64,000 bases of DNA from Arsenophonus fragariae (lineage in GTDB: Bacteria; Pseudomonadota; Gammaproteobacteria; Enterobacterales; Enterobacteriaceae): assembly GCA_047291315.1 (NCBI GenBank), contig JBDPYZ010000001.1:186001-250000 (forward strand), written 5' to 3'. The position numbers and the translations under genes are program-made. This document shows, one piece after another, positions 54,103-64,000 of this stretch. Every line of letters starts with the position of its first letter. Position 1 is the stretch's first letter. The notes beneath the pieces are model-generated. The model ran no database searches. It saw nothing but the letters and a program-made list of their open reading frames with translations, and was not told the origin of the DNA.

Positions 54103-57100
54103 TTATTTATTTTTTAAAAATCTAGCTAAGCTAATATTTATTTGTGAAATGTTTACGTATAACGACAAAAATACTGGAACGAAATAGATTGTTAATGTGG
54201 TTGCTGCGATCATTCCTCCAAGCACCACTGTACCAACAGAGTTTTGCGTACCTGAATCTGCACCGTTACTAATAACCAGTGGTAAAACGCCAAGCATGAA
54301 TGCTAATGATGTTTAAAATAGGTCGTAAACACATCCTGACAGTATCTAACTTCGCTTCAATCAACCCTTTTCCTTCTTTTCCATTAAGTCTTTAGCCAAA
54401 ATCAACAATTAAAATGGCGATTTGGCAGATAGACCAATAGTTGTTAATAAGTCTACCTTAAAGTAAACTTCATTTTCTAATCCTCGAATTGGAGTGAAAA
54501 GTAATGCCCCAATAATCCCTAATGGTACAACTAACATAACAGAAAAAGGGATTGACCAACTTTCATATAAAGCGGGTGCTTGATTGCCAGAAAGGCGCTC
54601 TTGGTAAGACATACCTGTCCATTCATAACCAATCCCCTCAGGTAATTTTTCACTGAGTTGTTCCATTAATAGGATGGCATCAGCGGTACTTTTCCTTGGA
54701 GCCGCAGAATCTTGGATTTCCATTGTAGTAAACCATTATAGCGTTCCAATTGTGGTGAACCATATAGCCATGGATCTTTGCTATGCTCAATCAATGCAGA
54801 GAAAGGTACAATTTTTCCTTGATTATTGCGGACATAAAGTTTTTCAATATCAGCGGGCAACATCCGGAATGGGACATTGGCTTGTACGTAAACTTTTTTA
54901 ATGCATTCACGATCAATAAAGTCATTTACATAGGTGCCGCCAAATATGGTAGCTAAGGTTGCATTAATGTCATTGATAGATACACTTAATGCTTCAGCTT
55001 TTTGTTGATCGAGATAAAAACGATATTGAGAGGTATCATCTTGTCCGTTAGGACGAACATTTTTCAATATATCCGGATGCTGGGCGATAAGTCCAAGTAG
55101 TTGATTACGAGCAGCCATTAATTTCTCATTGCCTAAATTACCTTGATCAACAAGTTCATAATCAAAACCACTGTGCTGTACCTAGCTCGGACATGACAGG
55201 AATATTGAAAGAGAAGATGATAGCTTCTTGTATTTTTGAAAATGCAAGATTGGCACGATTAATAATTTGAGAAACATGGCTTTCATTGCTATGGCGTTCT
55301 TTCCAATCTTGTAATACGACGAAAGCAAGACCCATGTTTTGTCCTTTTCCAGCGAAGTCAAAGTCGCTTACCGTGAAGACAGATTTAACATTTGCTTTTT
55401 CTTTGGTTCGATAATATTCCTCAATATCACTAAGTACAGTTACAGTTTGTTCTTGGGTTGAACCTGGTGGTAGCTGAACCATCGTCAATAGTACTTGATC
55501 TTTCTTCGGAAGAAACGAAGAGGGTAATTTTAGGAAGAGAAATGCCATACCCGCAACTAATATAACATAAATCACTAGGTAACGGCCTGTGCCTCCTAAG
55601 CATAAGGCCAATACTATTAGTATAGTGATGCGTGCTTTTTTCAAATGTATATGGTAGGAATAGGTTTTAATATTGTGGCATAAAGAGTAGGGGTTAAAAT
55701 CATAGAAACCAGAACGGAGATCACCATTGAGGCGATAATCGTAACTGAGAATTGACGATAGATTGTGCCCGTTGAAGCACCCAAAAAACCATTGGTATAA
55801 ATACCGAAAGATAATACTAAGGCTATACTAACAAGTGCGCCTTGGCTCTGCCCCATCGACTTTTGAGTGGCTTCTTTAGGTAATAATCCTTTCTTGCATA
55901 ACATGTTCGACGTTTTTTACTACGACAATCGTATCATCTACTAGTCCGATAGCGAGTACTATAGCGAACATTGTAAGCGTATTAATTGAATATCCCATTG
56001 CAGATAAAATGGCAAATGTACCAAGCAAAACAACAGGAACCGCAATGTTCGGTATCAAGGTCGCGCGGAGGTTTTTCAGAAATAAGTACATAACAACGAC
56101 GACTAGCATGATGGCTTCGATCAGCGTTTTCACTACTTCTTTAATTGAGATTTTTACAAACGGTGTGGTGTCGTAAGGGTAAACAATCTCTAATCCATTA
56201 GGGGGGGAAAAGGTTCCATTTCAGCTAACGCAGTACGTACTGCTTTGGTGGTATCTAAGGCATTCGCATTGGTAGCCAATTTTATACCAATACCGGCTGA
56301 CGCAGTACTATTATATTTTTCTTGAATGCTATAATTTTCCGCACCTAACTCAATCACTGCCACGTCTTTTACGCGAACCTGATGACCCGTAACAGGATAT
56401 TGGCAAACTGTTCGGCATTATTTAGCCGCGTTTGAGCAATAATTGAAATATTCTGTCGTTGGTATGGTATCGGTGGTGCTCCACCTAGTTGGCCAGCAGC
56501 AACTTGGTTGTTTTGAATTTTTATTGCATTGATTACATCCTGAGTGGTCATGTTGTATTTAACAAGTTTATCTGGATTTAACCAGATCCGCATAGTGTAC
56601 TGGGTACCAAATAATTGAGTTTCACCTACTCCTTTTACTCGACTAATAGGATCTTTAATGTGGTAGTTAACATAATCAGCGATATCCTCTTGATTCATAG
56701 AGCTATCTTTGGAAATAAAAGCGAAGACCATCAAGAAAGAACCCGTTGATTTATTCATATGGATACCTTGTTACTGCACATTTTGGGGTAGTAATGGCAT
56801 TGTCAATTGTAGCTTGTTTTGTACCTGTACTTGTGCAATCAATATTGGGATCTGGCCCAGATTCAAAGGTAAGCGTTAAAGACATGTTACTCATTGCATC
56901 ACTAGTTGAAGACATATAAACCAGATTATCGATTCCATTCATGCTCTGTTCAATAACCTGAGTAACGGTATTTTGTACTGTTGTGGCGTCCGCTTCAGGG
57001 TAGGTTGCTATAATCGAATAGACGGTGGTGCAATAGTTGGATATTGTGCAACCGGTAATTTGATAATTGCCAATAGACCAGCAGGTATGGTAATAATGGT

Positions 57101-57144
57101 TATTACCACGCAAATATTGGTCGTTCTATAAAAAACTGAGGCAT
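54103..57144 (-). pseudogene. acrB: Multidrug efflux RND transporter AcrB, multiply broken
   Basis: Nearly full-length remnant (3.04 kb against 3.15 kb). It starts MPQFFIERPIFAW and hits TAA TAA at once. Homologous pieces then follow in changing frames: VTQVIEQSMNGIDNLVYMSS, FGTQYTMRIWLNPDKLVKYN, YLFLKNLRATLIPNIAVPVV, AIGLVDDTIVVVKNVEHVM (the proton-relay Asp pair remains), GRYLVIYVILVAGMAFLFLK, WTGMSYQERLSGNQAPALYE, then the C-terminal part. At least nine open pieces are separated by frameshifts or stops, so decay is well advanced. tomB-acrB-acrA order is kept. Confidence 0.97.
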
Positions 57145-57184
57145 TAATTATCGACTCCTTAATTTAAGATTTTTTGGAGAAAAA

Positions 57185-57792
57185 TTATTTTTCTGTTATA
57201 TTTGTATTTAAAGGTGTCTCTTTAGCTATTATTTTCATGTTTGGCTTGATTTTTGTAGCCCAATGACAATGACACGTTCTCCGGCCTGCAGCCCTTTAGT
57301 TATTAATCATTGATTAGCAATTCTTGCGTAGTAATTACTGTATGGACTTCAACTTCATCATTGGCATTCACAATCATTACCTTAGCTTCACCACAAGGCG
57401 TCCGATTTACACATTGTTGTGGCACTAAGATTGCATTTTTCCACGCCTTCTTCTAAAACAGCACGAACAAACATACCAGGAAGTGGTTTTTTCTAGATTA
57501 GGGAAAATAGTTCGCATCGTGATAGAGCCGGTACTTTCATTAACGATTACATCCGAAAATTGAATAACGCCTTTTTGTGCATGAACATCACCGTGATTCA
57601 TTTTTAAGCTAACAGGTGCTTGCTGTGATTCTTTAGATAAATTGCCGCTAGCAATCTCATTTTTAAACGCAGATAATCGTCACTGGATTGTGTAATGTCA
57701 ACATAAATAGGGTCTAATTGTTGAATGGTTGTGAGCGCATAGCTTGGTCGCTCGAGACCAGCGTGCCTTGTGTGACGTTGGATAATAGCATG
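57185..57792 (-). pseudogene. acrA: Periplasmic adaptor AcrA, 3' part only
   Basis: Only the C-terminal half of the adaptor remains. On the minus strand the remnant begins at SNVTQGTLVSSDQA-type sequence (AcrA about residue 215), followed by IQQLDPIYVDITQSS in another frame, LPGMFVRAV-like and CVNRTPCGEAKVMIVNAND-type pieces, and the end KIIAKETPLNTNITEK. The first ~200 codons and the whole of acrR are absent; sequence from mscK begins directly at the breakpoint. Confidence 0.88.
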
Positions 57793-59679
57793 TTTAAAGG
57801 GTTAATTAACTCTTCTGTTGTTACTATTCTTCTTTTACTGAGTTGTTGGTTCTTTTTTGGATGAATCGCAAGTTTAAACAGCGTTTAAAAGAAATCAATG
57901 CGGAAGTTAGGGTATTCAAAAAAGATAGCCAATTACATACACCGGTTGCGTTAATTTTAACCTTGATGATGATTTTTCCTGGCGCTTTTATTACACTTGC
58001 AGTCGGTTACTGGTTTTTAAAAACAGGTAATCCCCATGATGATTTTGTTTGGAGGTTTGCACTACAATTTTGCCTTATTTTGTGTTTTATTTAGATGGTG
58101 TATTTATATTCTTAAGCCTGATGGCATTGCAGAAAATCATTTTTTAATTGCTAAAAAAGACACTACCTGGTTTCGCCAACATTTGATGAATTTGATGTTG
58201 CTTTTGATTGTTTTGATTTATTGGTCAAGTTATGGCGTTATGTATCCTTTACGGTTGGTGGATGATGTAATCGGACAATTGATTGTGTTAATAACTCTAT
58301 TTTTAGTTTTTCTATTTACTTTGCTGTTTTGCCGCTGGATCTGGCAACTAAAAGGTGGACATTTAACTCGCACTATTGTTATTACCATACTGTTTTTTTC
58401 CATTAGTGTTAATTGGTTTAATGATGGTCGGTTATTATTACTCGACTCTTCGTCTTTCCAGTCGCTGGATAGATAGCCTCTACTTATTACTCTTTTGGTA
58501 TATTATTTATCATAGTTGTATTCGTGGGTTATCCATTGCCGCGCGTAAGCTGGCTTATAAAAGGCCATTAGAGCGCAGTCATAATATGACGCGAGAAGAG
58601 CAAGAAAACGAACCGATCAGCGAACCACCAATGTGAATTGAATTGATTAGCCAACAATCACTACGTTTAACCAGTAGGTACTATTTTTGATCTTTATCGT
58701 AGCTTTTTATTGGATTTGTTCAGATTTCATTACTATTTTCTCATTCTTAGATGGTATTCAACTTTGGCATATTAATGTACAAAATGAAGCTGGTCATACT
58801 TTACAAGCGGTTACTCTAGCTAATTTAATTTTGGCGATTATTATTTTTATTGTCGCTTTAGTGATGACGTGAAATTTGCCGAGTTTGTTAGAGGTTTTGG
58901 TGCTGTTCCGACTTAAGCTTCGGCAGGGATCAAACTGTGCAATCACGATGATGCTGACCTATATTATTATTGGTATTGGTACAATTATTGTATTAGCAGT
59001 GTTAGGCGTTACCTGAAATAAGTTACAGTTGCTAGCGGCAGCATTAACCTTCGGTTTAGGTTTTGGATTACAAGAAATTTTTGCCAATTTTGTGTCGGGG
59101 ATTATTATTCTGTTTGAACGACCGGTTAGAATTGGTGATACTGTCACAATTGGTAATTTTTCAGGTACAGTAAGTAAAATTCTTATTCGAGCGACCACTA
59201 TAACGGATTTTGATCGCAAAGAAGTAATTATTCCAAATAAAGCATTTGTTACCGAACGTCTAATAAATTGGGCGTTATCAGATACTATTAGCTGTATTAT
59301 TATCAAGTTAGGCGTTGCTTATGGTTCTGATCTTGATAAAGTCAAAGCCATTTTGTTACAGGCGGTGCAAAGTAATAATAAGATCATGTCAGATCCTACT
59401 CCATTAGTATTTTTTACTGATTTTGGTGACAGTACCCTTAATCATGAATTACGTTTTTATGTTCGACAGATAGCCGATAGAAGCACAACATTGGACGAAG
59501 TTAATCGAATGATTGATCGCTTATGTCGAGAACAAAATATCGATATTGCTTTTAACAAGTTAAAGGTTCACCTTCATAATACCAAAGCTGATTCAGTGCA
59601 AGAGGTTGAGCGTACTATTGGCGCTGAAAAGAGATCGAAGCACCGTAATAGAAACAATCGAGATAATGTCGCGGAATAA
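57793..59679 (+). pseudogene. mscK: Potassium-dependent mechanosensitive channel MscK (KefA), 3' part, frameshifted
   Basis: Large MscS-superfamily channel, about 1,120 residues when intact. Only the last ~620 codons remain, in at least five frames: WMNRKFKQRLKEINAEVRVF, GVMYPLRLVDDVIGQLIV, RGLSIAARKLAYKRPLERSH, then the pore and MscS beta domain LAAALTFGLGFGLQEIFANF, GDTVTIGNFSGTVSKILIRA and EVIIPNKAFVTERLINWALS. The last piece (from 59029, 216 residues) is long and clean and could in theory be translated, but it lacks membrane spans except part of TM3. Confidence 0.92.
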
Positions 59680-59707
59680 TAATTGTATTATTTTTTATTA
59701 ACGCTTT

Positions 59708-59871
59708 TTAGTTGTATTGGCAAGTAATTAAGATAGCTTCTTTATTCTCATAATCTTTCTTGACAATATCAAGTGCTTTGAGTGCTGTACTGGGTTCTAT
59801 TTGATTAATTTTTAGAATATAAATTAATCAATGGCAACTTGGATTTCTAATGAAGAATTCTCTAAATTCAT
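59708..59871 (-). pseudogene. rsmS: Small pleiotropic regulator RsmS (YbaM), frameshifted
   Basis: E. coli has rsmS (53 residues) just after priC. Here MNLENSSLEIQVAID is followed by a stop; allowing for one missing base near 59826 the frame continues YILKINQIEPSTALKALDIV and KKDYENKEAILI to TAA. This matches the family ending ALDIVKRDYEKK. It is too short to be noticed without the neighbouring priC. Confidence 0.8.
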
Positions 59872-59893
59872 TAAATATTATCTATATTATTTT

Positions 59894-60442
59894 TTATTCG
59901 ATACTTTGATTTTCATCGTGCTCAATTGTTCTTTCTATGTGTGAAAGTACTTGACGGCATCTCACTAATCTTTCAGTTAATGTGGCTATTTCTTGTTGTA
60001 GTTTCTGGCAAGCAACGTATGACTGCTGTTTATCTAATTGTTGTTCTCGATTATTTATCATTGCAATTAGGCGATGTTCATAATCTTGATGTTGAACTAA
60101 GCGTTCATAGAGATCGATGGTCTTTTCTTTTTGGATATGTTGGCTTTCTTTTTTTCGTAAATTTTGTGTTGAAGATTCTCGAGTCATAGCCCCAATTTGG
60201 GCAATAATTTTTTCTGTCAAAAAAGCAATCTGTTCTGAACGTAAAGTTATAACCGCATTTTTTAATTGAATAAAATGTTGCTTAATTTCAAATAAACATT
60301 CGCTTAATTGGTGGCTTTTTCGATGAAATAATTTTTGATCAAAACGTGATGTTATAAAAGAAGAGTGTGCAATAGGCTTTATTTGTTCTGCTAATGTTTC
60401 AATTTGCTCTTCAAGTGAGTTTAGTAATTTTTGTATTTTCAT
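59894..60442 (-). CDS. priC: Primosomal replication protein PriC
   Basis: Helps DnaB reload at stalled forks independently of PriA. 182 residues (E. coli 175), strongly helical and charged, with FITSRFDQKLFHRKSHQLSE and ERRLARRKQ-like EIATLTERLVRCRQVLSHIE. Divergent from apt. Frame intact with rsmS broken just downstream. Confidence 0.9.
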   Translation of the reverse strand: MKIQKLLNSLEEQIETLAEQIKPIAHSSFITSRFDQKLFHRKSHQLSECLFEIKQHFIQLKNAVITLRSEQIAFLTEKIIAQIGAMTRESSTQNLRKKESQHIQKEKTIDLYERLVQHQDYEHRLIAMINNREQQLDKQQSYVACQKLQQEIATLTERLVRCRQVLSHIERTIEHDENQSIE

Positions 60443-60577
60443 ATATTAAGCCATAATAAAAAAATATGTGATTGCGATTTGACTTATTACAGTAAAAACG
60501 CGCATATTGGTGAACTAATTATTGCATTTTTATAGTATAGTACTTTCCATAAATTGTAGCGTTTGCTTATTTTATCT

Positions 60578-61129
60578 ATGATGATTAATGAAAAAAAAAT
60601 TAAATTTATAAAAGACAGTATTGAAACAATTCCTGATTATCCGATACCCGGTGTATTGTTTCGCGATATTACAACGTTATTAGATAATCCGGTTGCTTAT
60701 CAGGCCACTATTGATCTACTTGTTGAACATTATAAAAATAAAGGTATTACTAAAATTGTTGGTACTGAAGCGAGAGGATTTTTGTTTGGGGCGCCGGTTG
60801 CTTTGCATTTGGGCGTAGGATTTGTGCCTGTACGCAAAGAGGGAAAATTACCGCGAGCTACTTTACGGCAAAATTATGAGCTAGAATATGGTATGGATAC
60901 ACTAGAGATCCATAAAGATAGTATTTCAGTTAAAGATAATATATTAGTTGTTGATGATTTACTTGCTACAGGTGGAACGATTGAGGCAACAGTACGTTTG
61001 ATCCGGCAGCTTGGGGGTAAAGTTAATGAAGCTGCATTTATTATCTGTTTGACCGATTTAGGTGGTATCGAATGCCTAAAAAAACAAGGGGTCAATTGTT
61101 TTAATTTGGTTGAATTCCCAGGGCATTAA
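60578..61129 (+). CDS. apt: Adenine phosphoribosyltransferase
   Basis: Salvages adenine to AMP. From ATG 60578 it has 183 residues, equal to E. coli; a second ATG follows at once. The PRPP-binding motif VLVVDDLLATGGT reads ILVVDDLLATGGTIEATV here, and GTEARGFLFGAPVAL is conserved. No clear Shine-Dalgarno is visible before the ATG. ybaN, located between priC and apt in E. coli, is absent. Confidence 0.96.
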   Translation: MMINEKKIKFIKDSIETIPDYPIPGVLFRDITTLLDNPVAYQATIDLLVEHYKNKGITKIVGTEARGFLFGAPVALHLGVGFVPVRKEGKLPRATLRQNYELEYGMDTLEIHKDSISVKDNILVVDDLLATGGTIEATVRLIRQLGGKVNEAAFIICLTDLGGIECLKKQGVNCFNLVEFPGH

Positions 61130-61218
61130 TGAGCAAAATTTTCTAGCGAAATGTGCTGACTAGGCGAACAGAGCCATGTTGGCGTAACAAACTATATAAT
61201 TAACTTCTAATAGGAATC

Positions 61219-63198
61219 ATGAACTACCAGGTACTTGCCCGTAAATGGCGCCCACAAACGTTTACCGATGTTGTTGGGCAACAACACGTTTTGACCGCGC
61301 TGGCAAATGGTTTGGAACAGCAGCGGCTCCATCATGCCTTCCTATTTTCTGGTACACGCGGGGTTGGAAAAACGACCATTGCGCGCCTGTTTGCGAAAGG
61401 GCTTAATTGTGAGGTAGGGATAAGTCAAAATCCTTGTGGTAAGTGTGCTAACTGTCTTGAGATAGCGCATGGGCGATTTGTTGATTTGATTGAAATTGAT
61501 GCCGCTTCGCGCACTAAAGTTGAGGATACCCGCGAGCTGCTAGATAATGTCCAGTATGCACCGGCGCGTGGTCGATTTAAAGTATACTTGATCGATGAAG
61601 TTCATATGCTTTCTCGTCATAGCTTCAATGCTTTACTCAAGACGCTGGAAGAACCGCCAGAACATGTAAAATTTCTATTAGCAACGACAGATCCACAGAA
61701 ATTACCGATAACGGTTTTATCACGTTGCCTTCAATTCCATTTAAGAGCGCTAGATATTGAGCAAATTAGTAGCCAACTTGAACGCATTTTAGTGGCTGAG
61801 AAAATATCGAGTGATAAACGTGCCCGCCAATTAATTGCAAGAGCTGCCGAAGGTAGTTTACGTGATGCACTAAGTTTGACCGATCAAGCTATTGCCATGG
61901 GGAAGGGGCAAGTATCGGCAGATTCAGTTAGCCAAATGCTAGGAATATTGGATGATGAACAGCCACTAGCGATCATTGAAGCGATTGTACATGCCGATGG
62001 TCAAAAAATGATGGCTTTAGTAGAAGATATTGCCTTGCGCGGCAGTGACTGGGAAAGCGTATTGATTGAAATGTTATCTTTAGTTCATCGCATTGCGATG
62101 ATCCAGCTTTTACCTATGGAGATGCAAGATACTGTATCGCCAATAGAAGAGCGTTTACGTTTACTTGCCCGCTTGATTACGCCAACCGATTTACAGCTCT
62201 ATTACCAAACCTTATTAGTTGGACGTAAAGAACTTCCCTATGCACCAGAAAGGCGAATGGGGGTTGAGATGACGTTGTTACGTGCATTAGTGTTTCATCC
62301 GAAGTGTGTTAATGATACTGAAATTTCATTGGTGTTATCACCAAGTCTCACTGAAACAACTACTATAGGCAACGATATTGATAATCATGTCGATATTTCA
62401 GCTAATTTAAAAGATAAAAAAAAAGTCATAGATAAAACGACAAATTCATCAGATGAAAAATTAATTGATACACCTACATTGCAATTGTTGCAGGCAAAAG
62501 CGTTGCTAAATAAGGCTCAAGAAAAAACGCCGTTAAAAAAGTCTGAAATAGTATCGTTAAAGACAAAAATGCCATTGGCGATGTCGGCGCTAGAAAGGTT
62601 AGCTACTGTTTCAGCTCAGCATCAACGAATTGTTTTAAATCAGCCAAAAAAGATTGATAAAATGGAACAAAATCAAAAAAATAAATCTTATCAATGGCGT
62701 TCAAAAAATATTTCTGAGGAAAAAACAGAGCGAGTAACAACGCCTGGCAATATTAAACAAGCATTGGAATATGAAAGGACGCCCGAACTTGCCAATAAAA
62801 TAGAGCTTGAAGCTCGAGAGCGTGACCACTGGTCGGCTGAAATTTCTCAGTTTAAAATGCCAAAATTGATAGAACAACTTGCGTTGAATGCTTATAAAGA
62901 ATGCTTAAGTGAAACGGAAATCTGTTTACACTTACGATCAACGCAACGGCATTTGAATACTGAGCCTGCGCATAAAGCATTAACAAAAGCCTTGTGTGAG
63001 TTATATGGCAAACCCATAAAACTGGTTATTATTGAAGATGATAATCCAGCCGTCAAGACACCATTGGAATGGCGGCAGATAATTTATGAAGAGAAGGTAG
63101 TTCAGGCTCGTCAATCCATTATTGTGGATAAAAAGATTCAGACTTTGCGTACATTGTTTGATGCGCAGTTAGATGAAGAAAGTATTCGACCTGTGTAG
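61219..63198 (+). CDS. dnaX: DNA polymerase III subunits tau and gamma
   Basis: Clamp-loader ATPase. 659 residues (E. coli tau 643). Walker A GTRGVGKT at 45-52, zinc-binding Cys in CGKCANC, Walker B LIDEVHML, SRC motif LSRCLQFHL. Domains I-III end near residue 370; the tau-specific part follows. A run of nine A at codons 400-402 (see separate entry) may give the shorter gamma form, which would be about 405 residues. The linker after it is Lys-rich and variable. dnaX-ybaB-recR is the standard order. Confidence 0.97.
   Translation: MNYQVLARKWRPQTFTDVVGQQHVLTALANGLEQQRLHHAFLFSGTRGVGKTTIARLFAKGLNCEVGISQNPCGKCANCLEIAHGRFVDLIEIDAASRTKVEDTRELLDNVQYAPARGRFKVYLIDEVHMLSRHSFNALLKTLEEPPEHVKFLLATTDPQKLPITVLSRCLQFHLRALDIEQISSQLERILVAEKISSDKRARQLIARAAEGSLRDALSLTDQAIAMGKGQVSADSVSQMLGILDDEQPLAIIEAIVHADGQKMMALVEDIALRGSDWESVLIEMLSLVHRIAMIQLLPMEMQDTVSPIEERLRLLARLITPTDLQLYYQTLLVGRKELPYAPERRMGVEMTLLRALVFHPKCVNDTEISLVLSPSLTETTTIGNDIDNHVDISANLKDKKKVIDKTTNSSDEKLIDTPTLQLLQAKALLNKAQEKTPLKKSEIVSLKTKMPLAMSALERLATVSAQHQRIVLNQPKKIDKMEQNQKNKSYQWRSKNISEEKTERVTTPGNIKQALEYERTPELANKIELEARERDHWSAEISQFKMPKLIEQLALNAYKECLSETEICLHLRSTQRHLNTEPAHKALTKALCELYGKPIKLVIIEDDNPAVKTPLEWRQIIYEEKVVQARQSIIVDKKIQTLRTLFDAQLDEESIRPV
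62416..62424 (+). promoter_or_regulatory. Possible frameshift/slippage site for gamma subunit (A9)
   Basis: Codons GAT AAA AAA AAA GTC contain A AAA AAA. In the -1 frame the message reads AGT CAT AGA TAA, ending four codons on; in the +1 frame TCA TAG ends two codons on. E. coli uses A AAA AAG with a hairpin; here I see no strong stem downstream or SD-like helper upstream. Thermus uses transcriptional slippage on nine A residues. Confidence 0.55.
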
Positions 63199-63272
63199 CC
63201 GAATACATACCTTTAAGTATATGTTGCAATGTTAAAGTATATCTTTGTAACAGATAAGAAAGAGAGAAAATT

Positions 63273-63602
63273 ATGTTTGGTAAAGGTGGGCTGGGTAACT
63301 TGATGAAACAGGCTCAGCAAATGCAAGAAAAGATGCAAAAAGTCCAAGAAGAGATTGCTAGCATGGAGGTTACCGGTGAATCGGGTGCTGGTGTTGTTAA
63401 AGTAACCATTAATGGTGCACATAATTGCCGTCGGATTGAAATCGATCCTAGTTTAATGGGAGATGATAAAGATATGTTAGAAGATCTTATTGCTGCCGCA
63501 TTTAACGATGCTGCGCGTCGTATAGAAGAAGCACAAAAAGAAAAAATGGCCAATGTATCCAATGGCATGCAATTACCTCCAGGCTTTAAGATGCCATTTT
63601 GA
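63273..63602 (+). CDS. ybaB: Nucleoid-associated protein YbaB/EbfC
   Basis: Small DNA-binding dimer. 109 residues, equal to the family length. MFGKGGLGNLMKQAQQMQEK start, helical QEEIASMEVTGESGAGVVKV and CRRIEIDPSLM motifs. Its stop overlaps the recR start (TGATG). Confidence 0.97.
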   Translation: MFGKGGLGNLMKQAQQMQEKMQKVQEEIASMEVTGESGAGVVKVTINGAHNCRRIEIDPSLMGDDKDMLEDLIAAAFNDAARRIEEAQKEKMANVSNGMQLPPGFKMPF

Positions 63603-64000
63603 TGCAGACGAGTCCCCTTCTTGAATCTTTAATGGAAGCGCTACGTTGTTTACCTGGTGTAGGACCAAAATCGGCGCAACGTATGGCTTTTCATCTTCTG
63701 CAACGTGATCGTAGTGGTGGTATGCATTTGGCTCAGGCGTTGATACGTGCAATGTCGGAGATCGGCCATTGTCAGGGGTGTCGAACATTCACTGAAAAAG
63801 ATCATTGTTCTATTTGTATTAATCCGAGGCGTCAACAAACAGGCCAAATATGTGTGGTTGAAAGCCCGGCCGATATTTATGCTATTGAACAAACAGGGCA
63901 GTTTGCCGGGCGTTATTTTGTTTTGATGGGACATTTGTCGCCATTAGATGGTATTGGACCTAAAGATATCGGCTTGGATAGTTTAGCAGATAAACTAGCA
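63602..64000 (+). CDS. recR: Recombination protein RecR, N-terminal part
   Basis: With RecFO loads RecA at gaps. The first 133 of about 200 codons are present. Helix-hairpin-helix LPGVGPKSAQRMAFHLL is followed by the zinc finger CQGCRTFTEKDHCSIC and the start of the Toprim domain (ICVVESPADIYAIEQTG). It is cut by the window edge. Confidence 0.97.
   Translation, partial: MQTSPLLESLMEALRCLPGVGPKSAQRMAFHLLQRDRSGGMHLAQALIRAMSEIGHCQGCRTFTEKDHCSICINPRRQQTGQICVVESPADIYAIEQTGQFAGRYFVLMGHLSPLDGIGPKDIGLDSLADKLA

Noticed and set aside
59029..59679. Stand-alone MscS-type channel of 216 residues
   Set aside because: It is the C-terminal part of MscK, preceded by frame-shifted pieces of the same gene, and it lacks the first transmembrane helices.
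1..64000. CRISPR arrays, tRNA genes, rRNA genes and insertion sequences
   Set aside because: I looked for regularly spaced repeats, tRNA T-loop motifs and transposase-like frames on both strands and saw none that held up.

Overview
The window comes from an AT-rich gammaproteobacterial chromosome. Gene order over long stretches matches Escherichia coli and other Enterobacterales: aspA-fxsA-groSL-epmB/efp, tgt-yajC-secDF-nrdR-ribD-ribH-nusB-thiL-pgpA, dxs-ispA-xseB-thiI, cyoABCDE, bolA-tig-clpPX-lon-hupB-ppiD, hha-tomB-acrBA-mscK-priC-apt-dnaX-ybaB-recR. Many non-essential genes in this backbone are broken at various stages, and a prophage is collapsing. That combination suggests a recently host-restricted bacterium, such as an insect symbiont of the Arsenophonus type (Morganellaceae). 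The genus is an inference from gene content and style, not shown by a marker gene.

Layout. 1-6070: aspartase (cut by the window edge), fxsA, the groES-groEL operon with a near-consensus sigma-32 promoter, a small lipoprotein, and the divergent epmB/efp pair. 6149-17049: a prophage remnant lying exactly between two E. coli-like blocks (efp | tgt). It holds a lambda-type tail module on the + strand: tail completion, terminator, tail tube, G/GT chaperones with a -1 slippery site, tape measure, M, L, K, tail fibre and fibre assembly. No capsid, terminase, integrase or gpJ is seen. On the - strand at its right end are a broken Bro-N antirepressor and an Ash/Icd-like ORF. Tape measure, K, fibre and fibre assembly genes are disrupted. 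An Ail/Lom-like outer-membrane protein gene inside the module is intact.

17261-31575: tgt through thiI is an almost undamaged housekeeping block covering tRNA modification, Sec translocation, riboflavin, thiamine and isoprenoid synthesis; yajL at its end has a frameshift. 31620-40178: remnants of panE, yajQ and ampG flank intact yajR and an intact cytochrome bo3 operon. 40235-50498: yajG, bolA, trigger factor, ClpP, ClpX, Lon, HU and PpiD form an intact protein-quality-control block, with sigma-32 elements kept at lon. 50765-59871: a decay zone with broken ybaV, queC, acrB, acrA, mscK and rsmS. Only the 4.5S RNA, hha and tomB are intact there. 59894-64000: priC, apt, dnaX, ybaB and the start of recR.

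The main points for a second look are these. (1) Queuosine metabolism: tgt is full length but has His in place of a conserved preQ1-contact Gln (residue 187), queC is a full-length pseudogene, and queA is missing from its usual place before tgt. (2) A canonical A AAA AAC frameshift site in the tail chaperone genes. (3) A nine-A run in dnaX with quick stops in both alternative frames. (4) An acrA-mscK deletion junction that removed acrR. (5) A structured leader upstream of tig. I did not find a clearly undescribed multi-gene system, a CRISPR array, a tRNA gene or a transposase.
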